Shown in pieces: positions 21,606 to 33,040 of a DNA stretch of 64,000 bases (within the stretch, counting starts at the first letter, position 1; each line of letters starts with the position of its first letter). The position numbers and the translations under genes were made by a program. The stretch comes from Boesenbergia rotunda. Taxonomy: Eukaryota > Streptophyta > Magnoliopsida > Zingiberales > Zingiberaceae. The notes beneath the pieces were generated by a model. That model had not been told where the DNA came from and made no database searches. It saw only the letters and a program-made list of their open reading frames with translations. The DNA is taken from contig JAGFNQ010005662.1 in the NCBI GenBank assembly GCA_024364735.1, forward strand, positions 179,192 to 243,191, given 5' to 3'.

Positions 21606-22462
21606 TGTTGGATTGGGTTGGCCCAGATAGAGGGGGTGAATAGACGGATAAAAAAAATAAAAGTGGAGGCACTCATCTTTTAAAAAGAAACTTGGTCACA
21701 ACTGAGAACGTTCCTTCTAAGGCAGTGTATGCTCAATAAAAATCTCCTTATGGCGGAAAAGCCTTACAACAAAAGCACCCTAAGAGATTTTACAATTGAA
21801 TTGATTGATTTCTAAAGCTAAAACTCTAAGCTTATTTATAGCCTAAGAGAATAAATCTGGATTGTTGATTGTTGATGAATTTTCTCTTGGTCGTTGATCC
21901 ATGGATGTAATCTGGATGGTTGATCATGGATGAGATTAAACTGCATCTATTGGATCTGATTAAAGGATAAGATTTTATCCTTTAAGAGATAATATCTAAT
22001 TAAAACTTTATCTTTTGCTCAAGACTTCACTATTGTGATCCTCAAGTGGTAACATCGGCAGCAGCTTGTTGACTTCACCCGCTATCCCAAGTGGTAAGCA
22101 TGGAGACATGGACCAGCCTTTTGGTTCTTTGTATTCTGGGTGATTTCCGACCAACCGGAGTTCGGCTCACCCAAACCCGACTCCAGCCTTTCGCCCCTCG
22201 AGCATGCTTCCTCCCAACTTCCCATCCCTTGGACGTCGCACACATCCTTCTCGATCTACCGCCGTACTCTTCCGCAGCATCCGTGTCCCTCGGATTGCAC
22301 CGAGCCCGTCGGTTCACTTCCCCTCACAATACTTCTCGTCCGCTACGTCTTACGCTCGACTTCCTCCGTACCTAAGCTCCTGCACACTCAACAGAGGGAT
22401 TAGAAAATACAAGACCTAACTTAACCTAGTTGATCACATCAAAACTAACCGGAGTACCAACA
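21606..22462 (-). repeat. D 3' LTR (857 bp)
   Basis: In plus orientation it runs TGTTGGATTGGGTTGG ... GGAGTACCAACA. The minus strand ends with CTATTCACCCCCTCTATC near the terminus, the same C-tract signature as the other Sirevirus-type LTRs. It lacks about 90 bases present in the 5' LTR near 32600-32691. Confidence 0.85.
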
Positions 22463-23251
22463 ATCTCCCTCTTTTTGATGTGCATCAACCTAGGTTCAGT
22501 TAGGGTTAAACAAAAAAATAAAACTTAACTAAGTTAAACAGTTTAAGCATAAAAATTATGTAAAAAAAAACTATCTGCCACTGAATCCCCCTGAACCTCA
22601 GTCCTACTCTCCACCTTTAATTACAGTAAAAAATAGGGAAACATAATTAGAGAGGGAAAAAAATTTTGAGTACGATAACAAAATATTCTAAGTGAAAAAA
22701 ATTGCGTTGTCACAGATTTTTCAAATTTAAAAAGGCATTTTTTTAAAAGTTAATTCTATTTTTTATATCAAAATTTGAAAATTAAAAAATCAGATTTCAA
22801 TAAACGATTCATAAAAATCGAACATCTATGAAAAAAATCTAAATATTTTTGTCAAAGTCGAAGATGAAGATATGAGTTTGGACAAAATTTTAAGTTTTAA
22901 ATTCATTCATCAAGTTCAAAAATAAATGAAAAAGCAATAGATAAGAGTTTTTGAGGAATATATTTTAAAAAATTTGAAAAAAAAATTATAATGAGTTCTT
23001 TCCACTATATCTGAATCATGAAAAATCAGATCTACTAAAATAAATTATTTATCTATTTTAAAATTTTAATTTCAAATTTCGAGCGAAAAATCATAAAAGT
23101 AAAAAAATATTTGAAAAATTTTGAAAAATTCCAAGTAGATGGACAACATAATTGTGCATAGGAAAAAAAAATAAAGACATAATTTTTGTCAGAAAAAAGT
23201 TGTGCACATATATAATAAAAAAACTTATCAGTTTAATACAAATTTAAGAAC
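22463..23251 (-). other. D 3' non-coding stretch with polypurine tract
   Basis: The polypurine tract is AAAAAGAGGGAGAT on the minus strand (22463-22476), preceded by a CACATCAAA-like word. The rest is strongly AT-rich with A- and T-runs and no coding signal. In an intact relative, pol would lie between gag and this stretch. Confidence 0.7.
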
Positions 23252-24335
23252 TCAAAATAAGTTTTTGTCTACAGGATTAATTAAAAACTTAGGCGGAATA
23301 TAACTTTTGGGCACTCTTTTCAAATTGACATTTTTTTTCAAAATATCAGAAGAGGATGTAAGTGTCAATTCATTTTTTAATTTCAAACTTTCTTTTTCTA
23401 ATCTACCATTAGATTTGAGCAAGACTTTAACTCCTGCATACAACTGATCATGAGGAAGAAAACAAACATCACTTACCGGGTTGCTTTCAAAAAGCGAGGT
23501 TCCTACTTCGTCGTCACTTTCTTCTGACATTTCTCCCCCTTCATCAGTGCTCCCTTCTTGATAACTTGCCATCAGTTCAAGTCCCACGTATTCTCGACCT
23601 TCCGACTCTTCTAACGAGGACTCATCCCAGGTGGTCTTCAGTGTCTTTTTCTTCTTTGGCTGGTTCTTGAGTTTAGGACACTGGTCCTTCAGGTGACCCT
23701 CCTCGTTGCAGTTGTAGCATTTGATTATTCGCTTCTTTGGAGACCGTCTTGTTTTCTGCATTCTTGAAAATTGTTAGCTTTAAAAAAACTTTTAAAAGAA
23801 CATACCACTTTTGTTGTTTCGTCGTCAGTCGAGGATTCCCCATCGAGTTGGATCTTCCTTGTGTTCAGTGCGACGATGTCTACTTTCTTATTCTTTTCTA
23901 CAAAATGAGATTTGTGAAGCTCCAAAGTAGAAAATAATTGCTCTAATGTACTTACCTCTAAAACTTTCGAAATGAAATACGCGTCGAATACCGATGTCCA
24001 TTCCGGGGTTCTCGGAAACGCATTTAAGACGTACCTTTGAGCGTCATGACTTGTTACCTTTTCTTCGAGGTTCCCAAGGTCCGTGATTAGTTCTTTTACC
24101 TTGGCGTGTAGATGCGCAACTGATTCTCCATCTTCCATCCAGAGGTTTGTCAGTTGGCTTCGAAGGAGGTCTCGTCGCGCCAATTTCGCCTCTGAGGTAC
24201 CTTCATGCAATTCTAAGAATTTCTCCCAGTGCTCTTTTGTCGAGTTGTAATTCCCGATGCAGTTGACTTCTTGCACGGGAAGAATGACTAACAGATGAAA
24301 TTTCGCTGTGTCATTTGCTACAAAGTATGCTTGCT
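23252..24335 (-). pseudogene. D gag, C-terminal two thirds
   Basis: From 24335 down to about 23765 the minus strand reads a UBN2-type copia gag (GNYNSTKEHWEKFLELHEG, then RRDLLRSQL and ELITDLGNLEEK). A frameshift near 23725-23765 leads to a second frame (23761-23252) with a complete zinc knuckle CYNCNEEGHLKDQC (CX2CX4HX4C, 23719-23678), a Lys-rich linker, acidic serine tracts and a short tail ending INPVDKNLF before a stop. It is closest in type to the gag of N. Its role would be capsid formation and RNA binding. Frameshift and the E insertion break it. Confidence 0.8.
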
Positions 24336-24340
24336 CCTTC

Positions 24341-25234
24341 TGTTGTGGCAATCGACCCTTAAATGATTGGAAGATCATGGTTTTGATGTGTGTGTGTGAA
24401 TATGTCTAAGGTTAGAGTGTTATGTTGTATTTGATGTGTGTGATTGAGTTTGCAGGACTTGGAGAATCACACATGGTGGACATATCCGAGGGACGAGAGC
24501 CGAGGGAGGAGAGCTCCAAGGGTAAGCCAGGAAGTGGACTTCAAGGGAACACGTGAAGGGTGGCATGGAGGCAAGCCAAGGGAAGGCTTGCGTGCGCATC
24601 CGAGGGACGATAGCCAGAGGAAGAGGACTTCAAGGGGCAAGCCAAGGGAGCAGACTTGAAGGCATACGTGAAGGAGAAGGTTCGGAGTGGCTGGGACTAA
24701 GCTGTGAGGCAGGGTAGTCGACTGCCAAAACTCACAGAGAGTTTTCGGCCTCGGACCAGTCGACTGCCCTTGGGGCAGTCAACTGGTATACCCCGAAAAC
24801 TAGCCGTTGGTTAGCAATTAATGCTAGGCCAGTCGACTGCAGTCGACTGGTGCCGGGCTGGATAGACTGCGAGTTTGTCCTGTTCTCCTATAAAGGGAGG
24901 ACCTTTTTGCACGTGAGCGGTATGGTTCCGTACAGTGTCGAAGTGCTGCTCGTCTGAAGAGTGTCTTCTACTTCCTCTCTTGTATTCTACTATATTCTGA
25001 AAAGAGGAAGATCACCAGTGTAAAGGTTTCTCCACCTGAAGGAGAATTTTTCATAGTGAAACTGGTGTACGGCGTGGATCTGTGGATTAGTCACCCATCT
25101 GGGTGGATACCAAGTAAATGGTTGGTTGTTAGCATTGTTAATCTTTTCATTTGCATATTATTTCCGCCTCTTTGTAGAGATCAATCCGGAAAAAGTGCTA
25201 TTCACCCCCCCTAGCACGCATAGACGATCCATCA
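24341..25234 (+). repeat. E 5' LTR (894 bp)
   Basis: It runs TGTTGTGGCAATCG ... GATCCATCA. Within it are a CAGTCGACTG palindrome cluster (about 24705-24855), a TATA box CTATAAAGGG (about 24890), the block GGTTTCTCCACCTGAAGGAG (25026-25045), a hairpin CACCC-ATCT-GGGTG (25092-25105) and the C-tract CACCCCCCCTAGCA near the end. Confidence 0.9.
24705..24855. repeat. CAGTCGACTG palindrome cluster upstream of the E TATA box
   Basis: Several copies of the self-complementary 10-mer CAGTCGACTG or one-base variants occur, two of them forming larger inverted repeats (CAGTCGACTGCCC ... GGGGCAGTC). The same motif recurs in the 3' LTR of E (31376-31470), in the 3' stretch of E (30515-30542), in solo LTR I and in both LTRs of N. 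Confidence 0.85.
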
Positions 25235-25236
25235 GT

Positions 25237-25248
25237 TGGTATCAGAGC
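25237..25248 (+). promoter_or_regulatory. Primer-binding site of E
   Basis: TGGTATCAGAGC is a perfect initiator tRNA-Met site two bases after the 5' LTR. Confidence 0.92.
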
Positions 25249-25291
25249 AGGTGCGTTTCGGAAGAGCTAACAGTCAACCAGAGCAAGTATA

Positions 25292-26947
25292 ATGGCGTTT
25301 CAAGAGGGATACTCCACCGCACGACCACCCTTCTTCGACGGGAACGACTTCGCTTACTGGAAAGGTAGGATGCAATACTACCTTATTAACGATATTGAGA
25401 ACTGGATTAGTGTTGCATATGGCTTCGAGGCACCCGTCGATGAAAGAGGAGAACCTACACCGATGAGATCCTGATCAAAGGAGGTAATGAAGAGGGTGCA
25501 GTCCAATGCCAAGGCCACCACCACACTGCAGTGCGGGCTCTCAAAGGAGCAACTGAACAAGGTGGGGTCGTTCAAGAGCGCCAAGGAACTGTGGGACAAG
25601 TTGGTGGAATTGAACGAGGGGTCAAACGAGTCCAGAAGAGAAAAGAAGGACTTGCTCGTGGCCCAACTCCAATCCTTATCCATGAAGAGCAACGAGACTG
25701 CCAGCCAACTACATGGAAGGGTGAAGGAGGTAATCAATGAGCTCAATGTGATTAGAGAAAAGATCGAGAACCGGGATATCGTCAGGTATGATCTACAAGC
25801 CTTCCTGAGAACCACCTTGTGGGCATCCATGGTTGATGCTTACAAGGTATCAAGGGATTTGTCAATTGTTAAACTAGACGACTTATTCTGTGAATTTGAA
25901 CTACACGAGCAAGCTAACGTCTCAGCCAAAGAGAAGGGTATTGCTTTTATTGCAGAAAAGGAGAAGAAGAAGAGGAAGGAGAAGAAGAAGGTGGTCTACT
26001 CCTCCTCATCAGATTCAGAGGAATCCAGCGCCTCCATGGATAGTGACCAAGAAGCATTCATGGTAAGAAAGATGCGTAAAGCCTTCAGAAATTTTTCTAA
26101 CAAATCATATGCTAGGAAAGGGTCCAAAGGCAAGGGTAAGGCCAAGGACATCATATGCTACAACTGCCACCAAGAGGGGCACATGAAGAATGAGTGCCCT
26201 CAATTGAAGAGAAGAGATGACAAGAAGGAGGAGAAGAAGAAAGGTGACAAAAAGAGGTCGAAGGGAAGGGAGAAGAGTGCCACCAACCTAAAGGCGACTT
26301 GGGATGATCCATCATCCTCAGAGGAGGAAGAAGAGCAAGTTTTCCACTTTGCTCTGATGGCACAAGATCACTCAGACTCATCAGATGATGAAAGAAGTTC
26401 AAGTAGCGATGAGAGCTCCTCCTCTTCATCATCCGAGTCAGAAGCTTCGGTAAGTGAGATATACCACTTACCCTCCTCTACTTTAGTCAAGATCATTTCT
26501 AGCACTAACATGGACTTAGCTAAGACTAGAAGTAAGATTAAGGATCTAAAAGAAGAGATTGTCATGCTTAGAGTAGAATCTATGAAACTTGAAGAATTGC
26601 ATGCTAGTTCCATTACTTCACATGCTTCACATCTTGAAACTGAAAATAGGGAATTAAGGAAAAAGATAGATGACCTCACAAAGGCCCTTAGGAAATTCCA
26701 AGTAGGATCTAGCAACCTAGATATGATAATCAACAGTCAAAGGGTCGTCTATAACAAGACCGGTTTGGGATATAGGCCAAAGACAAAGGAAGTGGCCTTT
26801 GTATCACTCACGGGTAGGATTGGTGCGTCTAGGAGACTAGGGGCTAAGGGAAACACAAAAAAGGCGTGGGTACCTAAAAGATTTTTACATGATGTTTATG
26901 GATCAAAGATTTGGGTACCAAAAGAGTATGTTTTTCATGTTGTATAG
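25292..26947 (+). pseudogene. E gag (Sirevirus type), one premature stop
   Basis: The ATG at 25292 starts MAFQEGYSTARPPFFDG, the usual Sirevirus gag start with FAYWKGRMQYYL soon after. A TGA at 25472-25474 replaces an expected Trp codon; the same frame then runs to 26947. The UBN2 core follows (ELWDKLVELNEGS, RREKKDLLVAQLQSL), then Lys-rich and Ser-rich tracts, a CX2CX4HX4C zinc knuckle (CYNCHQEGHMKNEC, 26156-26197), acidic serine runs (about 26300-26450), a coiled-coil stretch (26510-26700) and a C-terminal tail. It ends in TAG. Gag would form the particle and bind genomic RNA. Only one stop damages it. Confidence 0.92.
26945..26947 (+). other. UAG codon between gag and pol in one frame
   Basis: The gag frame ends HVV then TAG, and pol continues in the same frame (VKVKETSTVWIVDSG). 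Elements J (49247-49249) and M (52735-52737) have TAG at the same place with the same following G. This suggests controlled read-through as the way to make Gag-Pol. That function is inferred, not shown. Confidence 0.6.
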
Positions 26948-29900
26948 GTAAAGGTGAAGGAGACCTCAACTGTGTGGATAGTAGATAGTGGATGCTCAAG
27001 ACACATGACCGGGGATGTGAGCAAGTTCACTACTATTAGCTACTTAAGAGAAGGGACGGTCTCCTTTGGAAATAGTAAAAAATTGAGAATCATTGGTAGG
27101 GGCACCATTGAGGTATCTCCCACGATTTCTATACATAAGGTACTCCTAATCAAAGATATGAAGTTCAATTTATTAAGTGTGAGTCAATTATGTGATGCGG
27201 GTTTTAGGGTCGAATTTCATGCTAAGAAGTGCATAATTAAACATAATGAATCAAATAGTGTCGTATTAGAAGGGTTTAGAGAGGCAAATTTATATTATCT
27301 TGATCTTGATTATGCTACTAACAATGTTGCTAAGTGTCTCATGTCTAAAGAAGAAGAAGGGTGGTTGTGGCACCGGCGGCTTGGACATGTCAACATGAGA
27401 AGCATTGCAAGAGTGGCTAAGGAAGAGTTGGTGAAGGGGCTACCAATGATCAAGTATGAGAAGAACAAATTATGTGATGCATGCCAAGAGGGTAAGCAAT
27501 CAAAATCATCACACAAAGGTAAAATCCTAACCACTACTTCTTTACCATTAGAGCCTTTACATATCCATCTATTTGATTGTCATAGTACTCCCTCACTTGT
27601 AGGGAGTAAATATTGTCTAGTCATAGTAGATGATTTTTCTAGATTTACTTGGGTTTACTTTTTGAAACATAAGGATAATACCCTAGAGATTTTTATAGGA
27701 TTTAGTAAAAGAGTAGAAAACAAAAAATATATTAAAATAAACCAAATTAGGAGTGACCACGGTGTGGAGTTCCAAAATGCAAGTTTCACACAATTTTGTG
27801 TTGAAAATGGATACAAGCATGAATTTTCATGCCCAAGGACTCCTCAACAAAATGGGGTAGTTGAGAGGAGAAATCGAGCCCTACAAGAAGCTGCTAGGAC
27901 TATGCTTAATGCATATTCCCTTCCTAGCTATTTTTGGGTCGAAGTGGTTAACACCGCTTGCTATATTCAAAACCGGGTGTTGGTACATAGATTTCTAGGG
28001 AAAACACCTTTTGAATTATGGAATGGGAGAGTACCACAAGTCCATTACTTTATGGTCTTTGGATGCAAAGTGTATATCCTAAATACCAAAGATGACCTAA
28101 GGAAGTTTGAGTCAAAAGCCGATGAAGGAATTCTAGTAGGGTACTCATTAACTAGTAGGGGTTATAGAGTTTACAACAAGAGGACAAAAGTGATTGAGGA
28201 GTCCTCAAATGTCAAGTTTGATGAAACAACAAATACCTACCCTAGAAAAGCCTCAATTGATAAGGATATAGAAGAGGTCCAACCCCTTGCCCAAGGAATC
28301 CAAGACCTAAATTTAGAGGACAATGATCTAGGGGGAGTAAGAAGTATCCTAGAGGATGAGGAAGAAGTAGGAAATGAACCCACAACCTCTAGACCCTTGA
28401 GACATCATCAAGATCGCCCTATTGACCAAATAGTGGGTGATGTGACTCAAGGAGTAAGGACTAGGTCCTATTTTAGGGACCAAACAAGCCAAATAGCTTT
28501 AATCTCTCAGTTAGAACCCAAGTCTATTGATGAAGCATTGGGAGATGTAGATTGGGTCCTAGCCATGCAAGAAGAGCTAAATCAATTTGAGAGAAGTGAG
28601 GTTTGGGAGTTGGTTCTTAGGCCCAATGATTGCACCATTGTAACCACAAGATGGATCTTTAGGAACAAACTAGATGACCAAGGTAACATTACCTAGAACA
28701 AGGCTAGATTGGTAGCTAGGGGGTTTAACCAAGTTGAGGGATTAGACTATGATGATACTTATGCCCCCGTAGCTAGATTAGAATCTATTAGAATTCTACT
28801 AGCCTATGCCGCTCACATGGAATTCACACTTCATTAAATGGATGTGAAGTCGGCCTTTCTAAATGGGATCATTAAGAAAGAGGTTTATGTAGAATAACCA
28901 CCCGGGTTTGAGGACCCTAATTATCCAAGACACGTTTATAAATTGAGAAAAGCCTTATATGGATTGAAACAAGCTCCCCAGGCTTGGTATGAAAGGCTTT
29001 CTTCATTTCTAGTGTCTAAGGGGTTTAGGAGAGAAACAATTGACCCTACTTTGTTCCTAAAATCTAAGGATAAGGACATATTTGTTGCCCAAGTCTATGT
29101 AGACGATATCATTTTTGGGTCAACAAATAATGACTTCTTACAAGAATTCATCAAGTGTATGGAAGATGAATTTGAGATGAGTCTTGTAGGAGAGTTAACC
29201 TTCTTTTTAGGCCTTCAAGTTAAGCAAACTAATGAAGGTACACATGTCTTTTAAACCAAATATGCTAAGGAGATGTTAAAAAAATTTGGCTTAGAAAATG
29301 TTAAGGTAGCATCTACACCCATAGGAATCAATGTGAAAATGGATAGTGACCTTGAAGGGAAAATGCTAGACTCTAAACAATATAGGAGCATGATTGGTAG
29401 CTTACTTTACCTAACTTCTAGTAGACCCGATATACTCTTTGCGGTAGGTATGTGTGCAAGTACCAATCTTGTGCAAAAGAGTCCCATTTGGTTGTAGTTA
29501 AGAGGATCTTAAGGTATGTCAAAGGTACTCTCAATGTCGAACTTTGGTATCCTAGAACCCCTAGTGTTGATCTAATTGGATACATCGACTCGGACTATGC
29601 GGGTTGTAAGCTAGATAGGAAGAGTACTAGTGGAGAGTGTCAATTCCTTGGGTCTTCCTTAGTTAGTTGGAGTAGTAGGAAACAACCATGCGTTGCCCTA
29701 TCAACAACGGAGGCGGAATATGTGGCAATGGGTGGGTGTGTTTCTCAACTCTTTTGGATCATGCACACCTTAGAGGATTATGAGTTACATTACACCAAGG
29801 TCAAAGTTTTGTGTGATAATGTAAGTACAATCAACTTGACCAAAAATCCGGTTCACCACTCTAGGACAAAACACATTGAAGTGAAACATCACTTCATTAG

Positions 29901-30042
29901 AGACCATGTGGCAAGGGGAGACATAGAATTACACTATGTTGAATCAAAGTCGAACCTAGCCGATATCTTTACCAAGCCTCTTCCCGAATCAGAGTTTACA
30001 TCCTTAAGAAGAGGCCTTGGAATGTGTTTTGTGGAAGTGTAG
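26948..30042 (+). pseudogene. E pol: protease, integrase, RT, RNase H, inactive
   Basis: Protease has an intact active site (WIVDSGCSRHMTG, near 26980). Pre-integrase zinc finger LWHRRLGHVN ... CDACQEGK follows (27365-27495). The integrase core has Asp in RSDHGVEF and Glu in NGVVERRN, but the first catalytic Asp is His (HIHLFD, near 27570). RT follows with MDVKSAFLNG and YVDDIIFGS (about 29095-29120), then RNase H with DSDYAGCKLD, EAEYVAM and CDN. Stops lie at 28694 (TAG), 28835, 28895 and 29252 (TAA), and the frame shifts near 29450-29497. At least three of the stops replace CAA codons. The stop after CFVEV at 30040-30042 is the natural end. Confidence 0.92.
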
Positions 30043-30988
30043 GATGAACTTTGAGATATTAGATGTGAAAAAGGGTGCTTGATCCATTAGGGTGATACAT
30101 TTGGCTCACTTGTGCTTGTGGCACATTGTTGAACCATTAAAAGTATCAAAATATGAAAATTAGACCAATTATGGGAAAGGCAAGTGTTTAATCAATGGAC
30201 ACTTTGCCTAAAGATCATAGTTGGACATTTTAAACCCTTGAAAACCTTTTTATGCTTTATATAATTTGTCATGCTTTTGAAAGATATATGAGTGCAAAAT
30301 TAGATTGTAAGTTTGGTACAAACCTTAGTGGTTTTCAAAGATTTTAGATTTTTATCAAAAGTCATGCATGTTTGAAATTTTATATGGACTAATATTTTTC
30401 CTTGATAGAGTATATCATTTCAAACATGTATGCAAATTTTTAGAATTTTTAGAATTTTCTGGAAGTTTCTGAAATTCGGCATAAAAGCTGAAAATTCAGA
30501 CTGATAGCGTATCAGTCGACTGCCCCATGGGCAGTCGACTGGTACATTTGTTTTTCAGCAACTATGAGAATTTTCAGAATCAAATTTTCTTTCATTTGAT
30601 GCCATAGCGTTTGGTTGCTTGAGGCAATCATTTTGATGGTGTCAATGGGGGAGAATGGGTGATTTAAGTTAGAATTTTAACCTTGAAATGGATGGTTTAA
30701 CGTATTTTGTCTAACCTAGATTTTGGATGATTAAAAATGAGGAGAAGACATGGATTAAGGGGGAGGTTACCTGTTAGGTTTGATATGTCTTACATTTTTA
30801 ATGGTGTTTGGTGTTAAGTGGAAACTTAACTTGGACTATGATTAGAATTGAAAAAGAGAGAAGACATGGATTAAGGGGGAGGTTACCTCTTAGGGTTGAT
30901 ATATCTTATGCTTTTTCAATTGCTATCTTTTGCTATTGCTATTATTGGTTGTTATTTATCTCTAAACTTAAACATATTGCCACACATC
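30043..30988 (+). other. E 3' non-coding stretch with polypurine-like blocks
   Basis: No protein is seen. There are CAGTCGACTG palindromes at 30515-30542, and the block ATGGATTAAGGGGGAGGTTACCT occurs twice (about 30749-30771 and 30867-30889), plus a GGGGGAGAATGGG block near 30648. Multiple polypurine-like blocks before the 3' LTR are a known Sirevirus trait. Confidence 0.7.
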
Positions 30989-31002
30989 AAAAAGGGGGAG
31001 AT
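30989..31002 (+). promoter_or_regulatory. Polypurine tract of E
   Basis: AAAAAGGGGGAGAT follows CACACATC and stands directly before the 3' LTR start TGTTGAGG. The same tract occurs in N (60208-60221). Confidence 0.9.
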
Positions 31003-31864
31003 TGTTGAGGCAATCGGCCCTTAAATGATTGGAAGATCATGGTTTTGATGTGTGTGTGTGTGAATATGTTTAAGGTTAGAGTGTTATGTTGTATTTGATG
31101 TGTGTGATTGAGTTTGCAGGACTTGGAGAATCACACATGATGGACATATCCGAGGGACGAGAGCCGAGGGAGGAGAGCTCCAAGGGCAAGCCGGGAAGTG
31201 GACTTCAAGGGCACACGTGAAGGGTGGCATGGAGGCAAGCCAAGGAAAGGTGTGCGTGCGCATCCGAGGGACGATAGCCAGAGGAAGAGGACTTCAAGGG
31301 GCAAGCCAAGGGAGCAGACCTGAAGGCATATGTGAAGGAGAAGGTTCGGAGTGGCTGGGACTAAGCTGTGAGGTAGGGCAGTCGACTGCCCCAGGGGCAG
31401 TCGACTGCCAAAACTCACAGAGAGTTTTCGGCCTCGGACCAGTCGACTGCCCTTGGGGCAGTCGACTGGTGCGGGGCTGGACAGACTGCGAGTTTGTCCT
31501 GTTCTCCTATAAAGGGAGGACCTTTTTGCACGTGAGTGGTACGGTTCCGTACAGTGTCGAAGTGCTGCTCGTCTGAAGAGTGTCTTCTACTTCCTCTGTT
31601 GTATTCTACTGTATTCTGAAAAGAGGAAGATCACCAGTGTAAAGGTTTCTCCACCTGAAGGAGAATTTTTCATAGTGAAACTGGTGTACGGTGTGGATCC
31701 TTGGATTAGTCACCCATCTGGGTGGATACCAAGTAAACGGTTGGTTGTTAGCATTGTTAATCTTTTCATTTGCATATTATTTCTGCTGCGCTAACAACTT
31801 TGTAGAGATCAAACCGAAAAAAGTGCTATTCACCCCCCCTCTAGCACGCCTAGATGATCCATCA
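31003..31864 (+). repeat. E 3' LTR (862 bp)
   Basis: It runs TGTTGAGGCAATCGG ... GATCCATCA. It has four CAGTCGACTG copies (31376-31470) arranged as two inverted pairs, a TATA box CTATAAAGGG near 31508, and the hairpin CACCC/GGGTG at 31711-31724. Against the 5' LTR it lacks a segment of about 60 bases after the palindromes but has an extra palindrome pair. Confidence 0.9.
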
Positions 31865-31869
31865 CCTTC

Positions 31870-32090
31870 TTGGTCCATGACTCTACTTCTTTATCCTTAT
31901 CATTGTTGTCTTTAGGAACTAAAAAATCATTTTTCATAATTAGTAGCAGTTCAATATCAGTTTTAAAAAAATACTACATTCGGTGCTTCCACATCACAAA
32001 CTCCCCCTCAAACATCGGCGGGTAGATTAATGCTCCAACCATTTTCTCAAAATTGCTACAGTCGGCAATTAGTCCTTCTACGATGACCTT
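31870..32090 (-). pseudogene. D gag, N-terminal piece
   Basis: On the minus strand this reads a Sirevirus-type gag start (PPMFEGEFVMWKHRM, then FFKTDIELLL and NDFLVPKDN), in the pattern seen at the start of N gag (57450-57600). A TAG stop follows the KHRM segment. The piece is separated from the rest of gag (24335-23252) by E. Confidence 0.75.
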
Positions 32091-32103
32091 GACTTTGATA
32101 CCA
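32091..32103 (-). promoter_or_regulatory. Primer-binding site of D
   Basis: On the minus strand it reads TGGTATCAAAGTC, an initiator tRNA-Met type site with one internal change in the first eleven bases, two bases inside the 5' LTR. Confidence 0.8.
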
Positions 32104-32105
32104 CT

Positions 32106-33040
32106 TGTTGGATCGGGTTGGCTCGGCTAGAGGGGGTGAATAGACGGATAAAAAAATAAAAGTGAAGGCACTCATCTTTTAAAAAGAATCTTGATCGCAA
32201 CTGAGAACGTTGCTTCCAAGGGCAGTGGGTGCTCAATAAAAATCTCTTTATGGCGGAGAAGTCTTACAACAAAAGCACGCTAAAAGATTTTACAAGTGAA
32301 TTGATTGATTTCTAAAGCTAAAACTCTAAGCCTATATGTAGCCTAAGAGAATAAATCTGGATTGTTGATGAATTTTCTCTTGGTCATTGATCCATGGATA
32401 TAATCTGGACAGTTGATCTTAGATGGGATTAAACTAAATCTATTAGATCTGATTAAAGGATCAGGTTTTGTCCTTTAAGAGATAAAGTTTAATTAAAACT
32501 TTATCTTTTGCTCGAGATTCACTGTTGTGATCTCCAAGTGGTAACATCAACAGCAGCTCATTGACTTCGCCCGATATCCCAAGTGGTAAGCATGGAGACA
32601 TATATTGTCTGAGGATCCGAGTTTGAGTCCTCTTAGCAACAAATAAATCCCCCCTTTATCGAGCTTTTGGTTTTGACTTGATCAAACTGACCAGCCTTTT
32701 GGTTGTTCATCTTCTGGGTGATTTCCGGCCAACCAGAGTTAGGCTCACCCGAACCTGACTCCGGCCTTTCGCCCCTCGAGCATGCTTCCTCCCAGTTTCC
32801 CATCCCTCGGACATCGCGCACATCCTTCTCGATCTACCAGCGTACTCTTCCGCAGCTTCCGTGTCCCTCGGATTGCATCGAGCCCGTCGGCTCACTTCCC
32901 CTCACAATCCTTCTCGTCCGCTACATCTTACTCTCGACTTCCTCCGTACCTAAGCTCCTGCACACTTAGCAGAGGGATTAGAAAACACATGACCTAACTT
33001 AACCTAGTTGATCACATCAAAACTAACCGGGGTACCAACA
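32106..33040 (-). repeat. D 5' LTR (935 bp)
   Basis: It aligns with 21606-22462 along most of its length. The part 32600-32691, missing from the 3' LTR, holds sequence resembling internal boxes of a tRNA promoter (AGTGGTAAGCATGG near 32582 and GAGTTTGAGTCC near 32619). Open frames at 32633-32997 and their equivalents at 22075-22419 lie wholly within the LTRs and are unlikely to be genes. Confidence 0.85.

Larger units (their letters stand above)
24341..31864 (+). mobile_element. Element E: full-length Sirevirus-type copia, inactive
   Basis: It is bounded by the perfect duplication CCTTC (24336-24340, 31865-31869). LTRs are 24341-25234 and 31003-31864, differing by a few percent in the aligned first 300 bases. 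It holds gag (25292-26947), then pol in the same frame after a single UAG (26948-30042), a 960-base 3' non-coding stretch and a polypurine tract. It lies in D in the opposite orientation to D. Five premature stops and one frameshift disable it. Confidence 0.93.
21606..33040 (-). mobile_element. Element D: gag-only Sirevirus-type element in G pol, carrying E
   Basis: On the minus strand it reads 5' LTR 33040-32106, primer site, gag N-terminus (32090-31870), element E (24341-31864), gag C-terminus (24335-23252), an AT-rich stretch, the polypurine tract (22476-22463) and 3' LTR (22462-21606). No pol is present. The flanks AATAG and TAAAG are an imperfect match, with the host frame suggesting a decayed duplication of CTATT (minus strand). 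Confidence 0.82.

Noticed and set aside
22075..22419. Frames in three phases repeated at 32633-32997
   Set aside because: They lie inside the two LTRs of D and differ by stops and indels between the copies; they are GC-rich LTR sequence.
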